The notes beneath the pieces are model-generated. The model made no database searches. It had not been told where the DNA came from and worked only from the letters and a program-made list of their open reading frames with translations. This document shows positions 7,664 to 15,184 of a stretch of 19,423 nt of DNA, in pieces. Both the position numbers and the translations under genes were made by a program. Position 1 is the stretch's first letter; each line of letters begins with the position of its first letter. Source of the DNA: Clostridia bacterium (GTDB lineage: Bacteria > Bacillota > Clostridia > UBA1381); the NCBI GenBank assembly GCA_017420825.1, contig JAFQNU010000008.1, positions 1 through 19,423 of the forward strand, given 5' to 3'.

Positions 7664-8068
7664 ATGCATAAAGACAGGCTTAAAGCCATATTTTATAGTG
7701 CTTTTTTTCTGATTACGATAGTGCTTGTTGGTGTCGTTCTTCAGCAGAATGAAAGGACGCACAGAAAATTTATAGTTGACAAGTATGAAAGGTATGAAAG
7801 GAAAGAGGGCGTCAATATTGCATATGCAGAAGAGATAAAAATTAAAGAAAATAAAGTGAATGAAGAGGATACAGGCTACATAAATATAAATACGGCAGAT
7901 ATTGACACTCTTGACAAGCTTCCCGGCATAGGCGAGGGTCTTGCAAAGAGAATTATCAGCTATCGTGAAGAGAATGGTGACTTTGAGGTTGTAGAGGACC
8001 TGATGAGAGTTTCGGGTATAGGTCAAAAGAGGTTTGAGGAAATACGCAATTTAATTTGTGTTGAATAA
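7664..8068 (+). CDS. ComEA-like helix-hairpin-helix protein, short form
   Basis: The 134-residue product has one membrane segment near the N-terminus (about 8-27), a charged linker, and a C-terminal double helix-hairpin-helix DNA-binding domain: ININTADIDTLDKLPGIGEG (about 73-92), then a second hairpin with LMRVSGIGQKRFEEI. That is the domain of ComEA, the membrane DNA receptor of natural transformation. The usual SLBB domain between the membrane anchor and the HhH pair is absent, and no comEC or comF neighbour is visible. It therefore could be a shortened ComEA or a membrane-bound HhH protein with another job. The ribosome site AAGGAG is clear. It lies 15 bases ahead of the response regulator. 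Confidence 0.82.
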   Translation: MHKDRLKAIFYSAFFLITIVLVGVVLQQNERTHRKFIVDKYERYERKEGVNIAYAEEIKIKENKVNEEDTGYININTADIDTLDKLPGIGEGLAKRIISYREENGDFEVVEDLMRVSGIGQKRFEEIRNLICVE

Positions 8069-8083
8069 AGGAGAAGAACGGAT

Positions 8084-8770
8084 ATGAAAATACTTGTTGT
8101 TGATGATGAAAAGCTTTTGGTTAAGGGAATAAAATATAACCTTGAGCAGGAGGGGTATCAGGTTGAGACTGCATTTGATGGTGAGGAGGCGCTAAGGCTT
8201 GCTCATGATGAGAGTATTGACCTCATTCTTCTGGATATTATGCTCCCTAAAATGGATGGACTTACTGTGTGCAGAAATATAAGGGGATTTTCAAATGTCC
8301 CGATTATCATGCTTTCGGCAAAGAGTGAGGATATTGATAAGATTTTAGGTCTTGAATATGGTGCTGACGATTATATTACAAAGCCTTTTAATATAAGGGA
8401 GGTAACGTCGAGGATAAAGGCAATATTCAGAAGATGCTCACCTCAGAAGCCGGGCAAAAGCTCAAGTGATATGCTTGTGTCGGGAGATATAACTCTTGAT
8501 TATAATTTCCGCCGTATCGTTATAAAGGATGAAACAGTTGAGCTTACTAGTAAGGAATTTGACCTGATGGAGTTGTTTGTAAAAAATCCGGGGAAGGTAT
8601 ATACGAGGGAAAATCTATTGGATATTGCGTGGGGATTTGATTATCTTGGAGATGTAAGAACGGTTGACGTGCATATCAGAAGATTAAGGGAAAAGATAGA
8701 AAAAAATCCCGCAGAGCCGGATTATATAAAGACAAAATGGGGTGTTGGATATTATTACAAAAAAGATTAA
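8084..8770 (+). CDS. OmpR/PhoB-family response regulator
   Basis: The 228-residue product has an N-terminal receiver domain with the acidic pair Asp7/Asp8, the phosphoacceptor Asp51 (in LLDIMLPKMDG), Ser78 and Lys100, all intact. The C-terminal winged-helix domain (about 128-226) includes LTSKEFDLMELF and VDVHIRRLREKIE. It most resembles the WalR/PhoP/ResD group of Firmicute regulators. The ribosome site GGAG precedes the ATG. The last 29 bases overlap the histidine kinase gene, so the two are translated together and are surely partners. The target genes cannot be read off, but the GerMN gene downstream has direct repeats in its leader that could bind this regulator. Confidence 0.95.
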   Translation: MKILVVDDEKLLVKGIKYNLEQEGYQVETAFDGEEALRLAHDESIDLILLDIMLPKMDGLTVCRNIRGFSNVPIIMLSAKSEDIDKILGLEYGADDYITKPFNIREVTSRIKAIFRRCSPQKPGKSSSDMLVSGDITLDYNFRRIVIKDETVELTSKEFDLMELFVKNPGKVYTRENLLDIAWGFDYLGDVRTVDVHIRRLREKIEKNPAEPDYIKTKWGVGYYYKKD

Positions 8771-10190
8771 CGGATTTTTTTCCTCAATGCGGTGGTCTAT
8801 GATGGCAACATACATCATTGTGATACTTACCACATTGATACTCATGAGTATTTATATACTTGGAGTTTTAGGGGAAAATCTTTATGAAAATGAGCAGATA
8901 AAGCTATTTGCAAAGGCAAATATAATGACTGATACAGTGAGGTCATATGTTGTTGGTGAGGACAGGGACAAGATTGAAAAGTATTCGGCACAGCTTCTTG
9001 CAGGCTCAACAACAAGAGGAATTGTTGTAAATCCGACATATAATGTATTGTACGACTCGAATAACGAGCTTAACGGCAAGGTGCTTATGCGTGATATTAT
9101 AAAATCAGCCTCGGAGGGTGAACAGGCACACACAGTTTTAACTAATGATTTGGGAATAAATCTCATGACCGTTGCGGTACCTGTTAAAAACGGAGAGAAA
9201 ATTATAGGTGTTGTGTATCTTGTTCAGGCTATGACCGACGTTGATAAAACAATTGGCTATATAAGATTTAATCTTATTATGTTTTCCGTTCTGATAACTA
9301 TATTGGTTGGTTTTCTGAGCTTCGGAATGTCATATGTGGTAACACAGCCTGTTGACGAGTTTGCAGAGGCAGCAAATGAAATATCAAAGGGTAATTTTGA
9401 GAAGAGGGTTAAGGTTAGAGGACGTAACGAATTTGCCCATCTTGCAATGACTATAAATTATATGTGCTCGGAGCTTGAAAATCTTGAAAATAACAGACGT
9501 AAATTTGTTTCTGACGCATCGCATGAGTTAAAAACACCGCTTGCTACAATCAAGCTGATTTGTGACAGTGTTGTTTCTACACCTGACCCTGACCCTGTAA
9601 TGGTTCGTGAGTTTTTGGGAGATTTGAGTGATGAGGTGGACAGGCTTACAAGAATAATTGAAAGACTTCTTACCCTTACTAAAATGGATTCGGGTAAAAG
9701 CGCTCCCAAGCCTGCCCCGACAGATGTTATTGCACTTTTAAATTCGGTAGTAAAAAGGCTTACTCCAAACGCAAACGCAAAGGATATAGTTTTATATACC
9801 GATTACAAGGTGGAGAATTTATCTGATGTTATTCTTGACTACGATAAATTATGGGAGGCAATTTACAATATAACCGACAACGCAATCAAGTACACTGATG
9901 AGGGCGGATTTGTAAAAATCGGACTCACAAAAGAGGGTAAAAACATTTTAATTCAGGTGGAGGACAACGGTCCGGGAATTGCATTTGATGAGCAGGACAA
10001 GGTGTTTGACAGATTTTACCGACCTGATGATTCAAGAAACAGAGAAACAGGAGGAACAGGTCTCGGACTTGCAATCGCAAGGGAGGCGGTTATTATGCAT
10101 GGCGGAGAAATCAAGCTTTCAAGCGAAGAGGGTATGGGTTGTATATTCTCAATTTATATCCCATACACTGCCGAACATGAAGGCTTGTAA
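8742..10190 (+). CDS. Sensor histidine kinase (HAMP, HisKA, HATPase)
   Basis: This 482-residue membrane kinase is the partner of the preceding regulator. It has a first membrane helix (about 20-42), an extracytoplasmic sensor region (about 43-172), a second membrane helix (about 175-198), a HAMP linker (about 200-250), the H box VSDASHELKTPLATIK with His261, and an ATP-binding domain with N box DNAIKY, G1 box DNGPGI and G2 box GGTGLGLA. All catalytic motifs are intact. The sensor region is PAS/CACHE-like in size and also carries VAVPVKNGEKIIGVVYLVQ. The start is uncertain: GTG at 8742, TTG at 8745 or ATG at 8787. I use 8742 because the residues before the helix resemble related kinases and the ATG has no ribosome site. 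Confidence 0.94.
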   Translation: MLDIITKKINGFFSSMRWSMMATYIIVILTTLILMSIYILGVLGENLYENEQIKLFAKANIMTDTVRSYVVGEDRDKIEKYSAQLLAGSTTRGIVVNPTYNVLYDSNNELNGKVLMRDIIKSASEGEQAHTVLTNDLGINLMTVAVPVKNGEKIIGVVYLVQAMTDVDKTIGYIRFNLIMFSVLITILVGFLSFGMSYVVTQPVDEFAEAANEISKGNFEKRVKVRGRNEFAHLAMTINYMCSELENLENNRRKFVSDASHELKTPLATIKLICDSVVSTPDPDPVMVREFLGDLSDEVDRLTRIIERLLTLTKMDSGKSAPKPAPTDVIALLNSVVKRLTPNANAKDIVLYTDYKVENLSDVILDYDKLWEAIYNITDNAIKYTDEGGFVKIGLTKEGKNILIQVEDNGPGIAFDEQDKVFDRFYRPDDSRNRETGGTGLGLAIAREAVIMHGGEIKLSSEEGMGCIFSIYIPYTAEHEGL

Positions 10191-10193
10191 AAG

Positions 10194-10252
10194 TTAACAT
10201 TCTGTAAACAATATATTGATTTAACAGTTTTGTAATATATATATTGTATAAT
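10194..10252 (+). promoter_or_regulatory. Candidate operator and promoter of the GerMN gene
   Basis: TTAACA (10194-10199) and TAAACA (10205-10210) are spaced by five bases, and another TTAACA stands at 10221-10226. They resemble the TTAACA-type direct repeats bound by PhoP of Bacillus. A perfect TATAAT (10247-10252) follows with no -35 box at 16-18 bases, as expected of an activator-dependent promoter. The region is AT-rich, so chance is possible. Confidence 0.3.
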
Positions 10253-10296
10253 TATCTTGTTTCGGGAATTACGAAATTGGTATGGAGGATAAACCC

Positions 10297-11214
10297 ATGG
10301 TTAAGAAACGTTATTTAATAGGAATTATATCGGTTCTTATTATAATCGTTGCAACACTTTTAGTTGTGTTTATGGATAAAAATGATGAGGATAAAAAGGC
10401 AATCAAGCTTGACTTGTATTTCTTTAATGATACATATACATCAATTGTTGCCCAAAATAGGGAAATATCATACGAAAATGTAGAGGACTTACCGGGCCTC
10501 ACCTTGAAGGAACTTCAAAAGGCACCCCAGGATAGTAAGAAAAAAGCAGTTATTCCACAAGAGGCATTGGTCTTATCGGTAAAAGAGAGAAAAAGAGATA
10601 TTGAAGTTGATTTTTCAAAGGAGTATTTGTGTGAAGAGGCATCAAGGACCTTTCTTTCCACATATGCGATTGTGAAGTCTCTTTGTCAGATAAGCGGTGT
10701 TGACAGGGTACTTGTAACGGTCGAGGGTGAGGAAATAGTTGCCTCGGATGGTACTGTGATTGGGTATCTCGGTGATGATGATATAGATTTGGTATCGGAC
10801 GCCACAACACAGGATTCAAAAATACTTGAGCTGTATTTTGCAGATGATGATAAGCTTGTCAAGGAAAAGAGAAAGATAAAAATAACCGATACAATGCCTG
10901 TTGAGCAGTATGTGGTTAATGAGCTTATCAAGGGAACGGATGATGAGGCATTAAAAGATGTACTGTCATCAGATACAGAGCTGATATCGGCACAGACAAC
11001 AGATGGTACATGCTTTGTGAATTTCAAGTCGGGATTTATTGAAAAGAATGCAGGAAAGAATGAAAAGCTCGTGCTTTATTGTATTGTAAACTCACTTTGT
11101 GAAATTGAAGGAGTTAATTCCGTACAATTCCTTGTAGATGGAAAAAAGGTTGACAAGTTTGGTAAGTGTGATATATCAAATGTACTTGTTGCGGACGAAA
11201 GCTTTATAGAATAA
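10297..11214 (+). CDS. Membrane-anchored protein with two GerMN domains
   Basis: The 305-residue product has a short basic N-terminus, a single membrane segment (about 6-27, no lipobox Cys), and two GerMN (sporulation and spore germination) repeats outside the cell. The first runs from LDLYFFNDTYTSIV to about residue 150. The second begins with LELYFADDDKLVKEKRKI and includes PVEQYVVNELIKGTDDEALK and VLYCIVNSLCEIEGVNSVQFLVDG. GerM of Bacillus, also with two GerMN domains, is a lipoprotein needed for sporulation and germination, but many GerMN proteins act elsewhere in the envelope. The ATG at 10297 follows TGGAGG by eight bases; the ATG at 10282 overlaps that site. It is the last gene of the two-component cluster. 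Confidence 0.82.
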   Translation: MVKKRYLIGIISVLIIIVATLLVVFMDKNDEDKKAIKLDLYFFNDTYTSIVAQNREISYENVEDLPGLTLKELQKAPQDSKKKAVIPQEALVLSVKERKRDIEVDFSKEYLCEEASRTFLSTYAIVKSLCQISGVDRVLVTVEGEEIVASDGTVIGYLGDDDIDLVSDATTQDSKILELYFADDDKLVKEKRKIKITDTMPVEQYVVNELIKGTDDEALKDVLSSDTELISAQTTDGTCFVNFKSGFIEKNAGKNEKLVLYCIVNSLCEIEGVNSVQFLVDGKKVDKFGKCDISNVLVADESFIE

Positions 11215-11220
11215 ATTGTA

Positions 11221-11248
11221 GCCCCGAAAAGTTCAAACTTTTCGGGGC
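11221..11248 (+). terminator. Strong hairpin after the GerMN gene
   Basis: A 28-base perfect inverted repeat, GCCCCGAAAAGTT followed by CA and AACTTTTCGGGGC, starts six bases after the stop codon. The hairpin is very stable. The bases that follow (GCTATTTACG) hold only a poor T tail, so termination may be partial or assisted. Confidence 0.7.
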
Positions 11249-11339
11249 GCTATTTACGTCGCAGCAAACGAACACGCATTTTGGCACACGTTTTTGATTT
11301 ACTTATATGTACAGACCCCCCTTCTTTAAAATTGCAAAT

Positions 11340-11506
11340 CAAAAAAGTGCATAGCCATAATTGAAACCATGCACTGAAAAACGCATGGCTTTAAATTGTC
11401 GCCAAACAAAATCGCAATTTCTCTTAGAGTATGCGAAAAAAACCATGCATTTTTACCGAAAAATAAAAATACAGACTCTAAGAAAAATTATTTGATTTTG
11501 TTTGGC
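11340..11506 (-). ncRNA. Candidate structured RNA, about 165 nt, unrecognised
   Basis: The minus strand holds a complete small transcription unit: a promoter (11514-11542), a start point expected near 11506, a long hairpin and an intrinsic terminator ending near 11341. The hairpin opens exactly at the predicted start. GCCAAACAAAATC (minus strand, from plus 11506) pairs with GATTTTGTTTGGC (ending at plus 11401), 13 base pairs without a mismatch. After a small internal loop AATTT pairs with AAATT, and TCTTAGAGT pairs with ACTCTAAGA. The tip can form another stem (GTATTTTTA with TAAAAATGC, one G-U pair). No reading frame of note exists on either strand. I do not recognise the family; 6S RNA, a short regulatory RNA or a MITE-like repeat are alternatives. 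Transcription is inferred, not shown. Confidence 0.55.
11341..11375 (-). terminator. Intrinsic terminator of the candidate RNA
   Basis: On the minus strand AGTGCAT (plus 11369-11375) pairs with ATGCACT (plus 11346-11352), and five more T follow (plus 11341-11345). The 5' arm also pairs with an upstream segment: AAGCCATGC can pair with GCATGGTTT over nine positions, which would break the terminator. Confidence 0.55.
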
Positions 11507-11513
11507 AAGTATA

Positions 11514-11542
11514 ATTATAGCATACTAAAAACCTTTTGTCTA
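11514..11542 (-). promoter_or_regulatory. Promoter of the candidate RNA
   Basis: Read on the minus strand, TAGACA (plus 11537-11542), a 17-base spacer, and TATAAT (plus 11514-11519) preceded by TGC (extended -10). Eleven of twelve consensus bases match. No protein-coding gene lies downstream on this strand before the GerMN gene, which it would run antisense to. Confidence 0.65.
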
Positions 11543-11610
11543 CAATTTTATTTAATTAATTTTTAATTTGTACATCTAACAAAAAATCGTATTGAATAGG
11601 GTATGTAAAG

Positions 11611-11639
11611 TTGACAATTGGCAAAAACTGTGGTAGTAT
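11611..11639 (+). promoter_or_regulatory. Promoter of the glutamate racemase gene
   Basis: A perfect TTGACA (11611-11616) and TAGTAT (11634-11639) are separated by 17 bases, with TGG before the -10 (extended -10). It lies 29 bases ahead of the ATG. Confidence 0.75.
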
Positions 11640-11668
11640 AAATACATTAATAGAAGAAGGGTTTTCTT

Positions 11669-12439
11669 ATGAAAAATAGCAGTCCAGTTGCAGTTATAGA
11701 TTCGGGTGTGGGCGGAATAAGTGTGTTAAAGGAGCTTATAAAGCTTATGCCTTACGAGAATTTCATATATTTCGGTGACAATAAAAACGCGCCCTACGGC
11801 ACAAAATCAGCCGAAGAGGTGTGTGCTTTGATGATGGCAAATGTAGAAATGCTGATAAATAAAGGTGCAAAGGCGATAGTTATAGCCTGTAATACTGCAA
11901 CCGCTGCCGCAGCAAAGCAATTGAGAGAAAAATATACACAAATCCCCATTATAGGTATAGAACCTGCAATAAAGCCGTCGGCAAGCTACAAGGAAAACTC
12001 AAATGTGCTTGTTATGGCAACCCCACTTACATTAAAGCAAGAAAAAATCCATGACCTAATGGACAGATTTTGTGATGATGTAAATATTATAACACTTCCG
12101 TGTCCGGGTCTTATGGAGCTTGTTGAGGAGGGGAAAACCGAGGGTGTCGAGATTGATAATTTTTTGAAAAAATTGTTTGAGCCATATCGTAATATTAGTT
12201 TTGATTCAGTTGTACTCGGTTGCACACATTACCCGCACGTTAAAAATGCAATAAAAAAGGCTCTTGGCGGTGATGTTATGATTTTTGACGGCGGTGAGGG
12301 TACGGCAAGAGAGACGAAACGACGTCTTTGTGAGTTGGGGTTAGAGAATAACACCAATCAGAAGGGCGAGGTAATAATAAGCTGTTCAGACAGTGAAAAG
12401 GACATAAAACCGCTTGCTAAAAGACTCTTAAATGCGTGA
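11669..12439 (+). CDS. murI: Glutamate racemase
   Basis: The 256-residue product converts L-glutamate to D-glutamate for peptidoglycan. The signatures are VIDSGVGGISVLKEL (Asp11, Ser12), YFGDNKNAPYG (34-44), the first catalytic cysteine Cys74 in IACNTATAAA, and the second, Cys185 with His187, in LGCTHYPH. All needed residues are present and the length is normal. The ATG follows AGAAGAAGGG. It has its own promoter and stands as a single gene; the structured region upstream is on the other strand and not evidently its leader. Confidence 0.97.
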   Translation: MKNSSPVAVIDSGVGGISVLKELIKLMPYENFIYFGDNKNAPYGTKSAEEVCALMMANVEMLINKGAKAIVIACNTATAAAAKQLREKYTQIPIIGIEPAIKPSASYKENSNVLVMATPLTLKQEKIHDLMDRFCDDVNIITLPCPGLMELVEEGKTEGVEIDNFLKKLFEPYRNISFDSVVLGCTHYPHVKNAIKKALGGDVMIFDGGEGTARETKRRLCELGLENNTNQKGEVIISCSDSEKDIKPLAKRLLNA

Positions 12440-12444
12440 ATTTT

Positions 12445-12482
12445 ACAAAATAACCAAAATATCTTACTAATAGTTGTTTTGT
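12445..12482 (+). terminator. Weak AT-rich hairpin after glutamate racemase
   Basis: ACAAAATAAC (12445-12454) can pair with GTTGTTTTGT (12473-12482), ten positions including one G-U, over an 18-base loop. It is AT-rich and has no clear T tract, so I hold it lightly as the end of the racemase transcript. Confidence 0.3.
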
Positions 12483-12498
12483 TTGTTAAATTGAGCTA

Positions 12499-12527
12499 TT
12501 GACATCAGAGTAAATATGTGGTATTAT
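12499..12527 (+). promoter_or_regulatory. Strong promoter of the aspartate-pathway genes
   Basis: TTGACA (12499-12504), 17 bases, then TATTAT (12522-12527) with TGG in front of it (extended -10). Eleven of twelve consensus bases match. No T-box, lysine riboswitch or attenuator fits in the 55 bases between it and the ATG. Confidence 0.8.
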
Positions 12528-12582
12528 ACTGTTTAAATAATACAATTGTTTTTCTGAAACAAACTTTTAGGAGGTGCGCTAT

Positions 12583-13023
12583 ATGAACAATTCTTATCTG
12601 ATTGTTGATTATGATGTAGCCCCTGAGGTGTTCAAAAAGGTGATTGAAGCAAAGAAAATGCTTGAATCGGGGAAGTATAAATCTGTGAATGAGGTGCTTG
12701 AGAGAATTGATTTGAGCCGTACAGCCTTTTATAAGTATAAAAATCATATTTATTCATCAGGACAGTCACAGACTGAAAGTATTGCAACACTTGCATTTAC
12801 TCTTGATGATGTGACAGGGGTTTTGTCTGAAATACTTCTACATCTTGCGAAGATGGGCATGAGCGTGCTTACAATTAATCAGAATATTCCTGTAAACGGA
12901 ATTGCAAATATTACAATTTCCTTGAGAATTAATGAAATTGATATTGAAATGGATAAAACTGTTGAACAGCTCAAAAAAATAAAAGGAGTAAATAAGGTAC
13001 ATTTGTTAGCAATGACTTTGTGA
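12583..13023 (+). CDS. pheB: ACT-domain protein, UPF0735/PheB family
   Basis: The 146-residue product has an N-terminal part with a helix-turn-helix look (VNEVLERIDLSRTAFYKYKN, about 44-63) and a C-terminal ACT domain (about 72-144) with TLDDVTGVLSEILLHLAKMGMSVLTINQNIPVNG and a closing VNKVHLL strand. This is the PheB (UPF0735) family of Firmicutes; ACT domains bind amino acids, and the whole may be an amino-acid-responsive regulator, though its exact role is not established. The ATG at 12583 follows AGGAGG by eight bases and is clearly better than the GTG at 12574. It lies 49 bases ahead of homoserine dehydrogenase, a common arrangement. Confidence 0.9.
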   Translation: MNNSYLIVDYDVAPEVFKKVIEAKKMLESGKYKSVNEVLERIDLSRTAFYKYKNHIYSSGQSQTESIATLAFTLDDVTGVLSEILLHLAKMGMSVLTINQNIPVNGIANITISLRINEIDIEMDKTVEQLKKIKGVNKVHLLAMTL

Positions 13024-13072
13024 TTTTTGCAGTCATTCGTTCGGTTTTATATATTGAAGGGAGAGAAAAATT

Positions 13073-14272
13073 ATGGCTAAGGTTGCCGTTCTTGGTTTTG
13101 GAACAGTAGGAAGCGGAGTGTATGAGATTATCCGTGACAAAAGCTTTATAAAAACAGCAGGCGAGGAGATTGATGTTAAATATCTTCTTGATATAAGAGA
13201 TTTTGATAATGATGAGATAAAGCCTTATCTGACAAAGGATTTTAATGATATTATAAATGATGATGAGATAACAGTTGTGGCAGAGGTTATGGGAGGACTT
13301 CACCCTGCATATGAATTTACAAAACAGCTGTTGCAAAAGGGTGTGAGTGTTGTAACATCAAATAAGGAACTTGTTGCAACGTATGGTCCTGAGCTTTTGG
13401 AGCTTGCAAAGGAAAACAATGCACTGTACATGTTTGAGGCAAGCGTTGGCGGCGGAATACCTGTTATCAGACCAATGACTATATGCACAAAGGCGAATGA
13501 TATAAAGAAAATCGCAGGAATATTAAATGGAACAACAAATTATATATTAAATGAAATGTTTGCAAAGGGTAAGGACTTTGAGAGTGCTTTATCTGACGCA
13601 CAGGCTAAAGGCTATGCCGAGAAAAATCCTGCCGCAGATGTTGAGGGACATGATGCCTGCAGAAAGCTTGCGATACTCTCATCAATGGCATGGGGCAGAT
13701 TTGTAGATTACAACAAAATTCCTACCGAGGGAATTTGCAATATAACTCTTGAAGATGTTAAGTATGCAGAGGCACAAAACTGTGTAATAAAGCTTATCGG
13801 ATATGCTGATGTTGATGCTGAGGGTAAGATTTACGCATCAGTTTCGCCAATGCTTGTGTCAAAGGATATGATAATAAGCAGTGTGTGCGATGTATTTAAT
13901 GCCGTATCGGTTACAGGAGACAGCCTGGGTGAGGCAATGTTCTATGGCAGAGGAGCAGGAAAGCTTCCGACTGCAAGTGCGGTTGTTGCAGATATAATAG
14001 ACTGTGTGAGACATTCGGACTCAAAGCCGCATAATATAGAATGGGAAGTAACAGATGAAGATATTATGCAGAATTATGAGTGCAAAAAGCACACATATTT
14101 TGTAAGATGTGCAGACACTAAGGAAAACATAAAGAAGTATTTTGATAATGCAGAGTTTGTGGAAATAAAAGATAACGAATTGGGATTTACGGCTGCAGAT
14201 ATTGCAGAAAATGAATTCAGAGCCGCACTTGAGAATGTAAATTCCCCAATAGCAGTATTTAAAAGGCTGTAA
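13073..14272 (+). CDS. hom: Homoserine dehydrogenase
   Basis: The 399-residue enzyme reduces aspartate semialdehyde to homoserine with NAD(P)H. The nucleotide-binding motif GFGTVGSG lies at residues 8-15, TSNKELVA at 95-102, the GILNGTTNYIL segment at 149-159 and the AEKNPAADVEGHDACRKLA signature at 182-200. The C-terminal part after about residue 320 is only about 80 residues long and ACT-like at best (it ends LENVNSPIAVFKRL), so it is a little shorter than the 430-residue forms with a full ACT domain. Feedback by threonine would have to use this segment, which I cannot judge by eye. The ribosome site is AGGGAG. The stop is three bases before the thrB start, so the two are coupled. Confidence 0.96.
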   Translation: MAKVAVLGFGTVGSGVYEIIRDKSFIKTAGEEIDVKYLLDIRDFDNDEIKPYLTKDFNDIINDDEITVVAEVMGGLHPAYEFTKQLLQKGVSVVTSNKELVATYGPELLELAKENNALYMFEASVGGGIPVIRPMTICTKANDIKKIAGILNGTTNYILNEMFAKGKDFESALSDAQAKGYAEKNPAADVEGHDACRKLAILSSMAWGRFVDYNKIPTEGICNITLEDVKYAEAQNCVIKLIGYADVDAEGKIYASVSPMLVSKDMIISSVCDVFNAVSVTGDSLGEAMFYGRGAGKLPTASAVVADIIDCVRHSDSKPHNIEWEVTDEDIMQNYECKKHTYFVRCADTKENIKKYFDNAEFVEIKDNELGFTAADIAENEFRAALENVNSPIAVFKRL

Positions 14273-14275
14273 TAG

Positions 14276-15184
14276 ATGGTAGAGGTAAGAGTTCCGGCAT
14301 CAAGTGCCAATATCGGCTCAGGCTTTGACTGCTTTGGGATTGCACTGTCACTGCATAATACAATTTCCGTATCCGAGCTTGAAAAGGGCTTGTATATTTC
14401 AAATGCGGGACGTGAGGACTATATTCCCACAGGAGAAAATAATCTTATATATCGTTCTGTGGTGAGAGTTTACAATGAGGTTGGAGTAACGCCAAAGGGA
14501 TTTAAGATACGGCAGAAAAGTTCAATTCCAATGACAAGGGGATTGGGTAGCTCAAGTGCCTGTATAATCGGAGGTATGCTTGCGGCAAATGCTCTTACGG
14601 GGCGCCAACTTGATATGCAGAGAATTTTTGAACTTGCGACTGAATTTGAGGGGCATCCCGATAATGTCTGTGCCGCTTTATACGGTGGATTTTGTCTTTC
14701 ATGTATTGACGGAGACAAACTTATCAGAAAGACGTTGAGGGTAAGTCAGGAGCTTGAATTTGTTGCTATGGTGCCTAAGTATTTTACGGTTACCAAGAAA
14801 TCAAGAGGGTTGTTGCCGACAGCAGTATCTATGGAGGATGCCGCATATAACATATCACATGCGACAGGCTTTGCACTGAGTCTTGCAACAGGTGATTTTA
14901 AAAATCTTGATATTTACTGTAATGACAGAATACATCAGCAATATAGAAAAAGTGTTGTTTCCGACATGGACAGAGTTTTTGAAATCTCAAAGGCTTGCGG
15001 TTCGCTTGCGGCATATTTAAGCGGTTCAGGCCCGACAATTATAGCAATTGTGGATAAGGGTAACAGAGACTTTGTGGGGAAAGTAATGAAGGCTCTGGAA
15101 CAGGAAAATATACAAAGAAAATGTATGCGTCTGACTGTTGATAATGTCGGGGCAGTATTGAGAGAAATAAAGTATGATAAATAA
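14276..15184 (+). CDS. thrB: Homoserine kinase
   Basis: The 302-residue GHMP-family kinase phosphorylates homoserine in the threonine branch. It opens with VRVPASSANIGSGFDCFGIAL (residues 4-24), has the ATP-binding loop PMTRGLGSSSACIIGG at 85-100 and the C-terminal GSGPTIIAI motif, all complete. The ATG at 14276 has only a weak ribosome site and follows the hom stop by three bases, which suggests translational coupling. No threonine synthase gene is in the window. The 89-base gap to lysC holds no terminator that I trust. Confidence 0.96.
   Translation: MVEVRVPASSANIGSGFDCFGIALSLHNTISVSELEKGLYISNAGREDYIPTGENNLIYRSVVRVYNEVGVTPKGFKIRQKSSIPMTRGLGSSSACIIGGMLAANALTGRQLDMQRIFELATEFEGHPDNVCAALYGGFCLSCIDGDKLIRKTLRVSQELEFVAMVPKYFTVTKKSRGLLPTAVSMEDAAYNISHATGFALSLATGDFKNLDIYCNDRIHQQYRKSVVSDMDRVFEISKACGSLAAYLSGSGPTIIAIVDKGNRDFVGKVMKALEQENIQRKCMRLTVDNVGAVLREIKYDK

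Noticed and set aside
7541..8026. A 161-codon minus-strand frame
   Set aside because: It overlaps the ComEA-like gene and the divergent promoter region; its composition looks like translated AT-rich antisense and no ribosome site precedes it.
10311..11027. Minus-strand open frames over the GerMN gene
   Set aside because: Serine-rich or proline-rich translations typical of antisense to an acidic/lysine-rich gene, with no ribosome sites.
11318..11328. G-rich AAGAAGGGGGG on the minus strand as a ribosome site
   Set aside because: No ATG, GTG or TTG at usable distance starts an open frame of note.
11431..11474. A short open frame or transposase remnant between the arms of the long inverted repeat
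   Set aside because: Only 44 bases lie between the arms, with no coding potential, and no target-site duplication is visible outside the arms.
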